NCBI GenBank assembly: GCA_023441105.1 | Contig: JAEZQX010000056.1 | Span: 1-20,702, forward strand | Length of the DNA stretch: 20,702 nucleotides | Direction: 5' to 3' | Origin: Pseudomonadota bacterium | GTDB taxonomy: Bacteria > Pseudomonadota > Gammaproteobacteria > Burkholderiales > Burkholderiaceae | Part shown: piece after piece, positions 8,495-15,076 of the stretch | Numbering within the stretch: the first letter of the stretch is position 1 | Layout: each line of letters starts with the position of its first letter | Translations under genes and position numbers: made by a program | Notes under the pieces: generated by a model | What the model saw: the letters and a program-made list of their open reading frames with translations, nothing else | Database searches by the model: none | What the model was told of the DNA's origin: nothing

Positions 8495-8522
8495 CTACGT
8501 TGCGCATCCATTGCTGGATGCA
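8495..8522 (-). promoter_or_regulatory. Shared ECF-type promoter, copy 1 (sigma/anti-sigma operon)
   Basis: On the minus strand the sequence reads TGCATCC (8522-8516), exactly 16 bases, then CGTAG (8499-8495). It lies 64 bases before the ATG of the secreted repeat protein that heads the sigma-factor operon. The same element with the same spacing precedes four other units in this window. If read by the sigma factor of this operon, it creates positive autoregulation. Confidence 0.75.
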
Positions 8523-8534
8523 CCGAGGGTGCGG

Positions 8535-9110
8535 CTACATTGCAGACCAGAAGATGTAGTCAGCCTGGTATTGCACGATCTTGTTCTCTCCGGCATTGCC
8601 CGGGCCGCACGGCAACGTGGGTGCCACGCCTCCTTGCGTTTCAAGACGTTGGATGTAGGTGACTCCGGTCATGGCTCCCTTTCCCATCGCAGGATTGGTC
8701 TTGACCAGCTGGTAGGGAATGTTCCCAGGGCCGGCTGGCGCCACGGCAACCTGGGTACCGGTGATCTTGGAGCCATCGGTGCTCTCCCACGTTGTTGGCG
8801 GACCATAGTAGGAGCCGACGGTGGTGCCGTCGCGCCTATTGAGCCGCGCCTTGGGTCCGGCGAAGGCCCATTCGTAGGCGTTTGCCGAACCTTGCTTGGC
8901 CCGGCATTGGTAGGTGATCTCGCCGACGCCCACGGTCTCCATGGCGACCCGGTTGCCGGGCGGGACCTTGACTTCAGCCGGCAGCGAATCCTGGTTGGAT
9001 GTGCGCATGCCGGCAGGCATGGAAGCGCTCGAACTGGGCGTCGTCGTCGACATGCCTGAACAGCCGCTCAGCGTGGCGGCCAGGCAGAGTAAGGTGAAGG
9101 ACTTGTTCAT
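8535..9110 (-). CDS. DUF3455 lipoprotein
   Basis: A 191-residue predicted lipoprotein with signal peptide MNKSFTLLCLAATLSGC and a lipobox (LSGC, lipidated Cys17). A Ser/Thr-rich linker is followed by a DUF3455 domain. The domain is recognisable from VPPGNRVAMETVGVGEITYQC, YEWAFAGPKARL, YYGPPTTWESTDGSKITG, GNIPYQLVKT, TYIQRLETQGGVAPTLPC and the terminal YQADYIFW. Two cysteines in the domain (in YQCRA and LPCGPG) could form a disulfide. The family is uncharacterised. ATG 9110 has a good AGGAG ribosome-binding site; the in-frame extension upstream lacks a signal peptide and would run through the promoter's transcribed leader. It is transcribed alone from the element at 9173-9200. Location is probably the periplasmic face of either membrane. 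Confidence 0.9.
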   Translation of the reverse strand: MNKSFTLLCLAATLSGCSGMSTTTPSSSASMPAGMRTSNQDSLPAEVKVPPGNRVAMETVGVGEITYQCRAKQGSANAYEWAFAGPKARLNRRDGTTVGSYYGPPTTWESTDGSKITGTQVAVAPAGPGNIPYQLVKTNPAMGKGAMTGVTYIQRLETQGGVAPTLPCGPGNAGENKIVQYQADYIFWSAM

Positions 9111-9172
9111 TCGGTGTGCTCCTGCAGGGTTGCTGGTTGAAAGCCTCGACGACAAGCGCGTCGCTCTCAACT

Positions 9173-9200
9173 CTATGCATGCGGAGGCCGGATGGATGCA
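9173..9200 (-). promoter_or_regulatory. Shared ECF-type promoter, copy 2 (DUF3455 lipoprotein)
   Basis: Minus-strand TGCATCC (9200-9194), 16 bases, then CATAG (9177-9173), one mismatch from the CGTAG of the other copies. It lies 62 bases upstream of the DUF3455 ATG. Immediately upstream sits an eight-base-pair inverted repeat (9201-9223). Confidence 0.65.
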
Positions 9201-9223
9201 CGTGGAGAGCTGACGTCTCCACG
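9201..9223. terminator. Perfect 8-bp hairpin between the lipoprotein gene and promoter copy 2
   Basis: CGTGGAGA (9201-9208) pairs exactly with TCTCCACG (9216-9223) around a seven-base loop. It is 41 bases downstream of the minus-strand small lipoprotein stop, so it could end the DUF4331 transcript. There is no T-tract. It also abuts the -35 of promoter copy 2 and could instead be an operator. Confidence 0.4.
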
Positions 9224-9263
9224 CGCATGCTCGACAGCTATGAACGAGGCGCGGGCCGGTTCC

Positions 9264-9569
9264 TCAACCCGGCGACGTCTCTGTCGTGTCGTCCAGCGGT
9301 GGCCGGAACTTGTCGAGACGGTAGGGCTGCGCGGTCTCGCTGGCGCCGAGGGACTTCACCCACGCCAGCATGGACGCAACCGAACTGCTCGCCTCCGAGG
9401 GCACGTTCTCGCCTTCCGCGACCGGCTGGCCATTGGTGGGATCGTCTGCCGCTGCTGGCGGTGTTCCGGAATCGCTGCTGCCGCCGCAGGCGCTCACCAG
9501 GAGGCCGCCGCAGATTGCCAGGGCGATCCAGGGAACGATGCGCAATCGCCGGGGTGGGCTGGTAGTCAT
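9264..9569 (-). CDS. Small lipoprotein downstream of DUF4331
   Basis: A 101-residue predicted lipoprotein: basic N terminus, hydrophobic core (IVPWIALAICGGLLVSAC) and a lipobox ending at Cys28, followed by a Gly/Ser/Pro-rich linker. The C-terminal part (VASMLAWVKSLGASETAQPY, then DKFRPPLDDTTE) is the only region that looks structured. Its ATG is nine bases after the DUF4331 stop and has a strong ribosome-binding site (GGAGG), so the two form one operon. I do not recognise a named domain. The Asp after the Cys+1 position that would signal inner-membrane retention is absent (CGGS), which favours outer-membrane sorting. Confidence 0.85.
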   Translation of the reverse strand: MTTSPPRRLRIVPWIALAICGGLLVSACGGSSDSGTPPAAADDPTNGQPVAEGENVPSEASSSVASMLAWVKSLGASETAQPYRLDKFRPPLDDTTETSPG

Positions 9570-9578
9570 ATCTGCCTC

Positions 9579-11105
9579 CTACTGCTGGTTGGTCGCGCCG
9601 GGGAGCGGCGTGAGGAAGTACGGGAAGCGTGGCCAGAAGTTGGGGAACGCCGCCATCTTGCGTACGCCGTCGGTCAGAGCGAGTCCTCCGGCCGGTGCGT
9701 CCGACGGCTTGCAGCCGACCTTCAACGTATCCGACGGACCGGTCAGCACGCACAAGGCGCCCATGGCCACGCGCAGCGACACGTCAACCACGTCGTCGGC
9801 CGGGCGGCGGCCGTTCGGGAAGCCGGCCAGGTCGTTGGCTGCCACGCCGAGGGGGTTCTGATTGGCGATCGGCGTGGGCGCGATCGACGTGTTCAGCCTC
9901 AGCATCTCCGACGGCACGACGTTCGCCGGCTTGTTGACGCCTTCGATCCCGGTGAGAAACGCCGTCACCAGATCCGTCCGCGGGAAGTTGGTCGGTGCCT
10001 GGGCGGAAGGGAACAGCGTCTGGATGAGCGCCGGGAGCGTCGGATTGGTCACGTAGTCGGCGAAGCTCGCATCGCCGGATGGACGGGAGGCGTTGAACCG
10101 ATCCTTGTCCCCCAGGCCGATCACCACCTCATTGACCAGCGGCATGCCCAGCCGGGAAACCTGTGACCATGCACCTGCCCCGAGAGAGGCATTGTCGATG
10201 GCGGTACCCGGCTCCGGATTCAACAAGCGGACTTGCCGCAGGCTGGCCGTGGTGTAGCCGCCGATGACCGGATCTCCGCCGGCCGTGAGGCAGCTGATCG
10301 GTACTTCAAGTGCCAGCGTCGAAATGTTCTTCCGCTCGAGATCGTTCTGGTTGCCATTGACCTCCGGTCCGAGAGGATTGAGATTGATCAGGTCGAAGAT
10401 TTCGCCCACGGCGATGTAGAACGGCTCCTGCCGCTGACCGGCGAAGACGCGGCCGTTGCCGCAGCCGGGAATCGCTACGTTGAAGATGTGCTTGTCGGCA
10501 TAGTTCTCGTAGCCCTGAAAGCCGCCGAAGGTCTTCTCGCCGATGAAGTCCACCGGCTTGTCGAACACTTCGCTGCCGCCGGCGACATTCGTCAGGGGCT
10601 CTCGCGTGCCGCCGCGACGTCCGCCTTTGACCATGGTCACCGTATACGTTTCGCGGACGTTCAGCGCCGGGTCGTTCTGAGACGCGATCGGACCGGAGTT
10701 GATGAGCGGGATCTGGACCTGCTTGCCGCCGATCGGCAGGGTCGTTCCGCGTGACGTGCTCTTGAACCGGAACTGGAAGGTGATGTCCTCCTTGGCATCC
10801 CCATTGTTGTCGATGTGGATCTCATAGAGAGCGTCGGGATCGAACTGGTAGAAATTGGGCCCGCCTTCCGGATCCTGGAACGGGATGTAGTTCGCAAGCA
10901 AGGTCACCGTGCTTTCCCGGCCTTGCTCGTAGCTTCGGAACATGTAGAAGTCGGTGCCGTCGACTGTCCGTTGCATTGCAATAAAGGGGCCTTCGCGATG
11001 GCTCGAGGCCAGTGCGATGGGACTCTGGAGTAAGGTTGCCACCGCCAGGAGGGCGGTGGCCAGTGGACCGCCGATGCCAATCGGTCGGGTTGCAGGCGTG
11101 TTCAT
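9579..11105 (-). CDS. DUF4331 family secreted protein
   Basis: A 508-residue exported protein. It has a signal peptide of about 33 residues (core LATALLAVATLLQSPIALAS) followed at once by the family's N-terminal signature SSHREGPFIAMQRTVDGTDF and then YMFRS. Further conserved-looking blocks are IPFQDPEGGPNFYQFDPDAL, YEIHIDNNGDAKEDITFQFR, SRLGMPLVNEVVIGLGDKDR and a C-terminal DGVRKM-FPNFWPRFPYF segment. DUF4331 has no established function. The Asp/Asn-rich IDNNGDAKED stretch could bind a cation, which is speculation. It starts at ATG 11105 with an AAGGA ribosome-binding site, 92 bases downstream of promoter copy 3, and is co-transcribed with the small lipoprotein. Confidence 0.93.
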   Translation of the reverse strand: MNTPATRPIGIGGPLATALLAVATLLQSPIALASSHREGPFIAMQRTVDGTDFYMFRSYEQGRESTVTLLANYIPFQDPEGGPNFYQFDPDALYEIHIDNNGDAKEDITFQFRFKSTSRGTTLPIGGKQVQIPLINSGPIASQNDPALNVRETYTVTMVKGGRRGGTREPLTNVAGGSEVFDKPVDFIGEKTFGGFQGYENYADKHIFNVAIPGCGNGRVFAGQRQEPFYIAVGEIFDLINLNPLGPEVNGNQNDLERKNISTLALEVPISCLTAGGDPVIGGYTTASLRQVRLLNPEPGTAIDNASLGAGAWSQVSRLGMPLVNEVVIGLGDKDRFNASRPSGDASFADYVTNPTLPALIQTLFPSAQAPTNFPRTDLVTAFLTGIEGVNKPANVVPSEMLRLNTSIAPTPIANQNPLGVAANDLAGFPNGRRPADDVVDVSLRVAMGALCVLTGPSDTLKVGCKPSDAPAGGLALTDGVRKMAAFPNFWPRFPYFLTPLPGATNQQ

Positions 11106-11197
11106 GTCGGGTTCCTTGTTGTCGGTTGCTGTATGTCTGCCCTGTTGCCGTGAAACGAATCGCGCGTTGCAAGAACGCGCACCTCGTCCGGTAATGG

Positions 11198-11225
11198 CTA
11201 CGCGTCCGGCGCGTAAACGGATGCA
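11198..11225 (-). promoter_or_regulatory. Shared ECF-type promoter, copy 3 (DUF4331 operon)
   Basis: Minus-strand TGCATCC (11225-11219), 16 bases, then CGTAG (11202-11198), an exact copy. It is the only recognisable signal in the 164-base gap before DUF4331 and lies 92 bases upstream of its ATG. It implies that DUF4331 and the small lipoprotein are transcribed independently of the HupE operon upstream. Confidence 0.75.
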
Positions 11226-11269
11226 GTGAACGGCGATTTATTTTTCTGGGGATTGGCCAGGCAGGGCGG

Positions 11270-12484
11270 TCAGGGGGCGGGCGTCCCGGCGAGAGCAACT
11301 TCAACGCCCAGGGCACGCTCCACAAACCAGTTGGCGCCGAAAACCATGATGAGAATGGCACAGGCCGGCAGGACCAACTGCCGGAAGCCTTTCGCATTGC
11401 GCATCGTCCAGGCGATTGGAAAAACCACGGCCAGCACGGCGAGCTGGCCCGCCTCGACGCCGATGTTGAAACCCAACAGCGCCGCCACCACCGAGCGGCC
11501 GCCGACGCCCGCGCCCTGCAGCGCCGAACCGAAGCCGATGCCATGGATCAGGCCGAAGGCGAATACCAGCCACAGGGGCACCGCGCTGAATCGCGCCGCC
11601 TGCCGTGCCAGAGGTCCGTCGGCCGCAGGTGTCCTGGCGGCCATTCCTGCCGCCACCAGAGCCTGCAGCCCACCCGTCAGCACCGACAGCGCCACCAGGC
11701 TTTCGATCCAGCGCGACGGAAGGCCGATCAGACCCATGGCCGTCAATCCGAGCGTGATCGAATGCGCGAGCGTGAAGACGCTGACGACCTTGAGGAGTTC
11801 TTCGAGGGCAAGACGAAGAGCGTTCGAGGTGGCCCCGGCCAGAGAGATCGCGGGTATCAGCAGCGCAAGCAGGAAGGCCAGGTGGTCCGTGCCATGCAGG
11901 ATGTGACGCACACCTTCGATGAAGAAACCGCCAAAGTCATGGCTGGCAGCCTGCTGCGAAGGCTCGAGGTCCAACGGCTGCATTCCGGCGGAAGCCCGGA
12001 GCGCGCGCAGCTCCACGGCCGCGCCGGGAAGCGACACCACGACCCGGTGGCTTGCATCCACCTCGGAGAGAAAGCGGTACCGCATGCCGCTCACCGGTTC
12101 GCCGCGGGGACATTCGACGCGCCAGCGAAGGACGGCATAGGTGCCGTCGTTGCGCCGCGCCAGCGCCTCGAACGCCGGGGAGCCGGTGCAGGATCCTGAA
12201 GCGGCGGAGAACTGGATCTGCCGCGACGCGTAGTCGGCCACGGCCGCCTTGCGGTGTTCGATCTCGCGCCATTGCAGCGAGCCGTCGCCGTCGGCATCGA
12301 GGTCGAGCAGGAGGTCCAGATCCCGTAATGCGATGTCCCAGCGCACCGCCACGGTCCCCGGCTGCGGCCGCAACTCGAGGAATGCTTCGCTGGCCTTGTG
12401 GGCGTAAGCAGGGCTGACCGCCAGCGCCGCAGCCAGCCAGATGGCGGCCAGCAGCGCGTGCACCGGCCTACTCGAGCAACGCAT
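11270..12484 (-). CDS. HupE/UreJ-type membrane protein with N-terminal periplasmic domain and EF-hand loop
   Basis: A 404-residue protein. It has a signal peptide (LLAAIWLAAALAVSPAYAHK), a periplasmic domain of about 155 residues and a multi-helix membrane domain of the HupE/UreJ_2 type. Conserved histidine motifs of that domain are visible: HILHGTDHLAFLLALL (about 194-209), FTLAHSITLG (about 238-247) and FGLIHGIGFGSAL (about 310-322). These likely line a metal or ion site. HupE/UreJ proteins are associated with nickel/cobalt transport, but this longer subfamily is untested. Residues 63-74 (DADGDGSLQWRE) match a canonical calcium-binding EF-hand loop. ATG 12484 overlaps the TPR gene by 17 bases; the longer open frame upstream is that gene's shadow. 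Last gene of the operon. Confidence 0.88.
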   Translation of the reverse strand: MRCSSRPVHALLAAIWLAAALAVSPAYAHKASEAFLELRPQPGTVAVRWDIALRDLDLLLDLDADGDGSLQWREIEHRKAAVADYASRQIQFSAASGSCTGSPAFEALARRNDGTYAVLRWRVECPRGEPVSGMRYRFLSEVDASHRVVVSLPGAAVELRALRASAGMQPLDLEPSQQAASHDFGGFFIEGVRHILHGTDHLAFLLALLIPAISLAGATSNALRLALEELLKVVSVFTLAHSITLGLTAMGLIGLPSRWIESLVALSVLTGGLQALVAAGMAARTPAADGPLARQAARFSAVPLWLVFAFGLIHGIGFGSALQGAGVGGRSVVAALLGFNIGVEAGQLAVLAVVFPIAWTMRNAKGFRQLVLPACAILIMVFGANWFVERALGVEVALAGTPAP

Positions 12485-13679
12485 GCAACCTCGAGTCGAA
12501 AAGCCCGGGGTCGCGCACGAAGGCGCGGACCGGTGCGGCTGCGTCCGGCTGATGGGCGGCTCGCGCGGCCGCCGCGAGCAGCAAGGCATCGGCCGGCTCC
12601 TTTTGCAGCAGCCAGTTGCGGCGCGCCAGCTCGAGCGCGGCGTGCGCATCTTCCGCGATTTCTAGCTGGAAGCGGGCCATCTCGCGCAGATGCAAAGTGC
12701 CGGCCTCGCCAACCGGCGGGGTGAAGCGTTGCCGCAGATCGTCGCTGATGGACTGCGCGCGATTGTCGCCCGTGCGCTTCAGGGCGATGGCGCGGCGCAG
12801 TAGGACGGCATCGGTGGCCGGTGCCGCCGCCAGCAGTGCGTCCACCTCGCCCGCCCGGTCATTGGCCAGGAGGAAGTCCGCGTAGGCCACCCGCGCATAG
12901 CTGCCTGGCAAGGCGGCGACCGCGGCGCGGAAAAGGCCCTCTGCCGCAACCTTGCGCCCCAGGCGCTCCGCCATTTCCGCCTGGACCGTCAGGATCCAGC
13001 CCGCTTGCGCCGCGTCGGCTTTCTGCCCCTCGAGCCGGCGACCGATCCGTTCGAATGCATCCTGGTCACCCTGCATGCTGGCCAGGTCCGCAAGGCAGAC
13101 ATGGCCTGCGATATGGTTCGACAGCGCGACGATACGTCGGCAACTGTCCGCAGCTTCCCGCAGCGCGCCGGTGGTCTGCAGGATCGAGGCCCGTGAGAGC
13201 CACGCCTGGATGTTGCGGGGGTCGGCCGCGATGGCCAGTTCCAGATCGTCCAGCGCGCCGCTGAAGTCGTGATCATGCTGGCGGATGGCTGCCCGCACGA
13301 GAAGAACCGCGACCGGCGCATCCTGGCGCTGCCACAAGTCGCCCAGGGCCGAGCGGGCCAGTCCGGCCTCACGAGGCTCGCCGTCGCGACGCGCGCGGTC
13401 CAGATGCCGGCGCGCCATGGCCACGGCGACCTCGACCGACGTGGCATCGGCGGCGGCCAGCTCGAGTCTCTGCCGGAAGTCGCGCTTCGAGGCCGCCGAT
13501 GATGCAGGGAACTGCTCGATGACTTCCGTCCCGGACGACGGGACGAAGGTCTCCAAATCCTGCATCCGTGGCACCTGGTGCGGCGCGCCATACCAGGCGC
13601 CAGCGACGATGACGCCGGCGGACAAGGCCGCCAGCGCGACCGTACGCCATGGCGAATGTCGGTGCGGGAACGCTTTCAC
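12468..13679 (-). CDS. Membrane-anchored tetratricopeptide-repeat protein
   Basis: A 403-residue protein with one N-terminal transmembrane helix at about residues 12-32 (TVALAALSAGVIVAGAWYG), then an Ala/Leu-rich helical solenoid. TPR-like units are visible at about 130-190 (GALDDLELAIAADPRNIQAW, then LREAADSCRRIVAL) and in GRKVAAEGLFRAAVAALPGS followed by YARVAYADFLLANDRAGEV. Topology is probably N-in with the repeats in the periplasm, serving as a protein-binding scaffold. GTG 13679 is chosen because it follows the stop of the preceding gene by one base; the in-frame extension lies inside that gene. Its position between HupE-type genes suggests it assembles with those membrane proteins, which is inference. 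Confidence 0.83.
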   Translation of the reverse strand: MKAFPHRHSPWRTVALAALSAGVIVAGAWYGAPHQVPRMQDLETFVPSSGTEVIEQFPASSAASKRDFRQRLELAAADATSVEVAVAMARRHLDRARRDGEPREAGLARSALGDLWQRQDAPVAVLLVRAAIRQHDHDFSGALDDLELAIAADPRNIQAWLSRASILQTTGALREAADSCRRIVALSNHIAGHVCLADLASMQGDQDAFERIGRRLEGQKADAAQAGWILTVQAEMAERLGRKVAAEGLFRAAVAALPGSYARVAYADFLLANDRAGEVDALLAAAPATDAVLLRRAIALKRTGDNRAQSISDDLRQRFTPPVGEAGTLHLREMARFQLEIAEDAHAALELARRNWLLQKEPADALLLAAAARAAHQPDAAAPVRAFVRDPGLFDSRLHALLE

Positions 13680-13680
13680 A

Positions 13681-14319
13681 TCAGGCGCCTGACCGGCGAG
13701 CGGCGCTGACGGCAAGGGCCAGGACGAGAAGGGCGCAGGCGCTGATCCACGAGCCGGCGATGCGGATCCCGATGAGCTGCCAGGGCCTGCGCAGGCAGCC
13801 GACGAGCGCGCTGATCCAGACGAAGGTCGCGCTGACGGAGAGCGAAGTACCAGCAAGCGTCGTGAGCCGCTCCCCGCCCGAGGTGGCTTCCGGCGCGGAA
13901 TCCATGATGATGGCAAACGCCGTTGCGAAGGCCAGCAAGGTTGCCGCCGACCATGGGACGGCGAGGTTGGCGGCGATCAGGACGCCGACGAGCGCGATCG
14001 CCGCGAGAAGCCCGACCTGCACGGCGATGGCAGCGTCCGGAGGCGCCAGCAGGAAGCCGAGCAGGCACCCGACGACGATCGCCGGCAACGTCCGCGCCGC
14101 GCCGACCTGTCCTTCCTTTCCCAACAGCATCCCGAGCGCGATCGTCGCCAGCAGATGGACCGGCGCCGCGACGGGATGGAGCATCCCGGCATAGAAACCA
14201 CCCAGCTCCCCGAAGCTGCCATGGGCGAAGGCCACTCCGGGGCTGGCCGCCGCCAGCACCGTTGCAGCAAGGCGCGCAGGGTTCGACGTCACGCTAGGCG
14301 TCACCGGGTGATGGGTCAT
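13681..14319 (-). CDS. HupE/UreJ-like membrane protein lacking the usual metal-site residues
   Basis: A 212-residue polytopic protein with a signal-peptide-like N terminus ending in FAHGSF and about six hydrophobic helices. The block AHGSFGELGGFYAGMLHPVA aligns with the start of the upstream neighbour (AHEGAADLGGFAAGFMHPLL), so the two are probably paralogues. However the neighbour's GWDH is APVH here, and the HGHAHGTE motif has no counterpart; the equivalent region reads TAFAIIMDSAPEATSG. It may be a structural partner rather than an independent transporter. ATG 14319 overlaps the neighbour's stop by four bases (ATGA). Family placement is by this local resemblance plus position. Confidence 0.75.
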   Translation of the reverse strand: MTHHPVTPSVTSNPARLAATVLAAASPGVAFAHGSFGELGGFYAGMLHPVAAPVHLLATIALGMLLGKEGQVGAARTLPAIVVGCLLGFLLAPPDAAIAVQVGLLAAIALVGVLIAANLAVPWSAATLLAFATAFAIIMDSAPEATSGGERLTTLAGTSLSVSATFVWISALVGCLRRPWQLIGIRIAGSWISACALLVLALAVSAARRSGA

Positions 14320-14921
14320 AGGGCGCCCGCCAGGAAGACCATGCCGGCCGCCGCGATCGCGACACCGGCAAGGCGCACGCCGACCAAGCCGGCCCGGGTA
14401 TCCGAAAAGGTGCCCAGGCCGATGCCCACGACATGCAGCAATCCCGTCGCAACCACGAAGCCCGCGCTATAGGTCAACGGGCTCGCGGCCAGGGGCAGCT
14501 CGGTGCCATGCGCGTGCCCATGCAGTATGGCGAAGGCGCCAACCAGAAGCAAAAGGATCCAGGGTGCAGGACGAGTGACGCTTGCGACCGCGGCGCCGAA
14601 CACGATCGCCGACGACGCGATGCCCACCTCGACGCCGGGAATTTCCACGCCTGCCACGCCCAGCGCGCCACCCACTGCCATCATCAGGGGGAAAGCGACC
14701 GGCAGGAGCCAGATCGCCTGGCCTCCCAGAAGCGAGCCCCACAGGCCGACGGCGACCATGGCGAGCAGGTGATCCCAGCCGAGCAGCGGATGCATGAAGC
14801 CGGCGGCGAACCCGCCCAGGTCGGCGGCGCCTTCATGTGCCCAGGCTGCCTCGGGTCCGGCGCCGGCGGCGCACAGACAGAGCAGGGCGGCGAAGAATCG
14901 CCTGTGTTTCCAGGGCAACAT
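14316..14921 (-). CDS. HupE/UreJ family protein (probable metal permease)
   Basis: A 201-residue polytopic membrane protein of normal HupE/UreJ length. A cleavable signal peptide ends in AAWA before HEG. The two hallmark motifs are intact: FMHPLLGWDH at about 42-51 and HGHAHGTE at about 134-141, the histidine-rich sites thought to coordinate Ni2+ in HupE. About six transmembrane helices follow. No hydrogenase or urease gene is nearby, so the metal and the receiving enzyme are unknown. ATG 14921 is chosen because the signal peptide begins there; the in-frame upstream part overlaps the promoter region. First gene of the four-gene operon driven by promoter copy 4. Confidence 0.88.
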   Translation of the reverse strand: MLPWKHRRFFAALLCLCAAGAGPEAAWAHEGAADLGGFAAGFMHPLLGWDHLLAMVAVGLWGSLLGGQAIWLLPVAFPLMMAVGGALGVAGVEIPGVEVGIASSAIVFGAAVASVTRPAPWILLLLVGAFAILHGHAHGTELPLAASPLTYSAGFVVATGLLHVVGIGLGTFSDTRAGLVGVRLAGVAIAAAGMVFLAGAL

Positions 14922-14974
14922 GCTGGGCTCGCTTGAGGTTGGCGCGTCTGCGCCGATTGTCCGTTCCGCTACCA

Positions 14975-15002
14975 CTACGCGGATTCGGACCTTCTGGATG
15001 CA
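14975..15002 (-). promoter_or_regulatory. Shared ECF-type promoter, copy 4 (HupE-HupE-TPR-HupE operon)
   Basis: Minus-strand TGCATCC (15002-14996), 16 bases, then CGTAG (14979-14975), exact. It lies 53 bases upstream of the first HupE ATG. Its -35 is 15 bases from the -35 of the divergent copy 5, so the two promoters are arranged back to back. Confidence 0.75.
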
Positions 15003-15017
15003 CGGCTGAGATTCTGC

Positions 15018-15045
15018 TGCATCCGGATCGCCGCTTCGCGCGTAG
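15018..15045 (+). promoter_or_regulatory. Shared ECF-type promoter, copy 5 (porin)
   Basis: Plus-strand TGCATCC (15018-15024), 16 bases, then CGTAG (15041-15045), exact. It is 31 bases before the porin ATG, the only copy on the plus strand, and correctly points toward the only plus-strand gene of the module. Confidence 0.75.
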
Positions 15046-15076
15046 AACCCCGCAGGCAACCAACTCAGGAGCGGCG

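Noticed and set aside
8504..8521. Inverted repeat GCATCCA-TTGC-TGGATGC as a terminator of the DUF3455 gene
   Set aside because: One arm is the -35 box of promoter copy 1 and there is no T-tract; the promoter reading explains it better.
11228..11240. T-rich patch after the larger HupE gene as a terminator tail
   Set aside because: The Ts are on the plus strand, so the minus-strand transcript would carry As; no stable hairpin precedes it.
13560..13590. TGCATCC on the plus strand inside the TPR gene
   Set aside because: It is intragenic and the bases 16 downstream are CGCGC, not CGTAG.
14996..15024. Inverted repeat GGATGCA-N15-TGCATCC as an operator
   Set aside because: It is fully explained by the -35 boxes of two divergent copies of the shared promoter.
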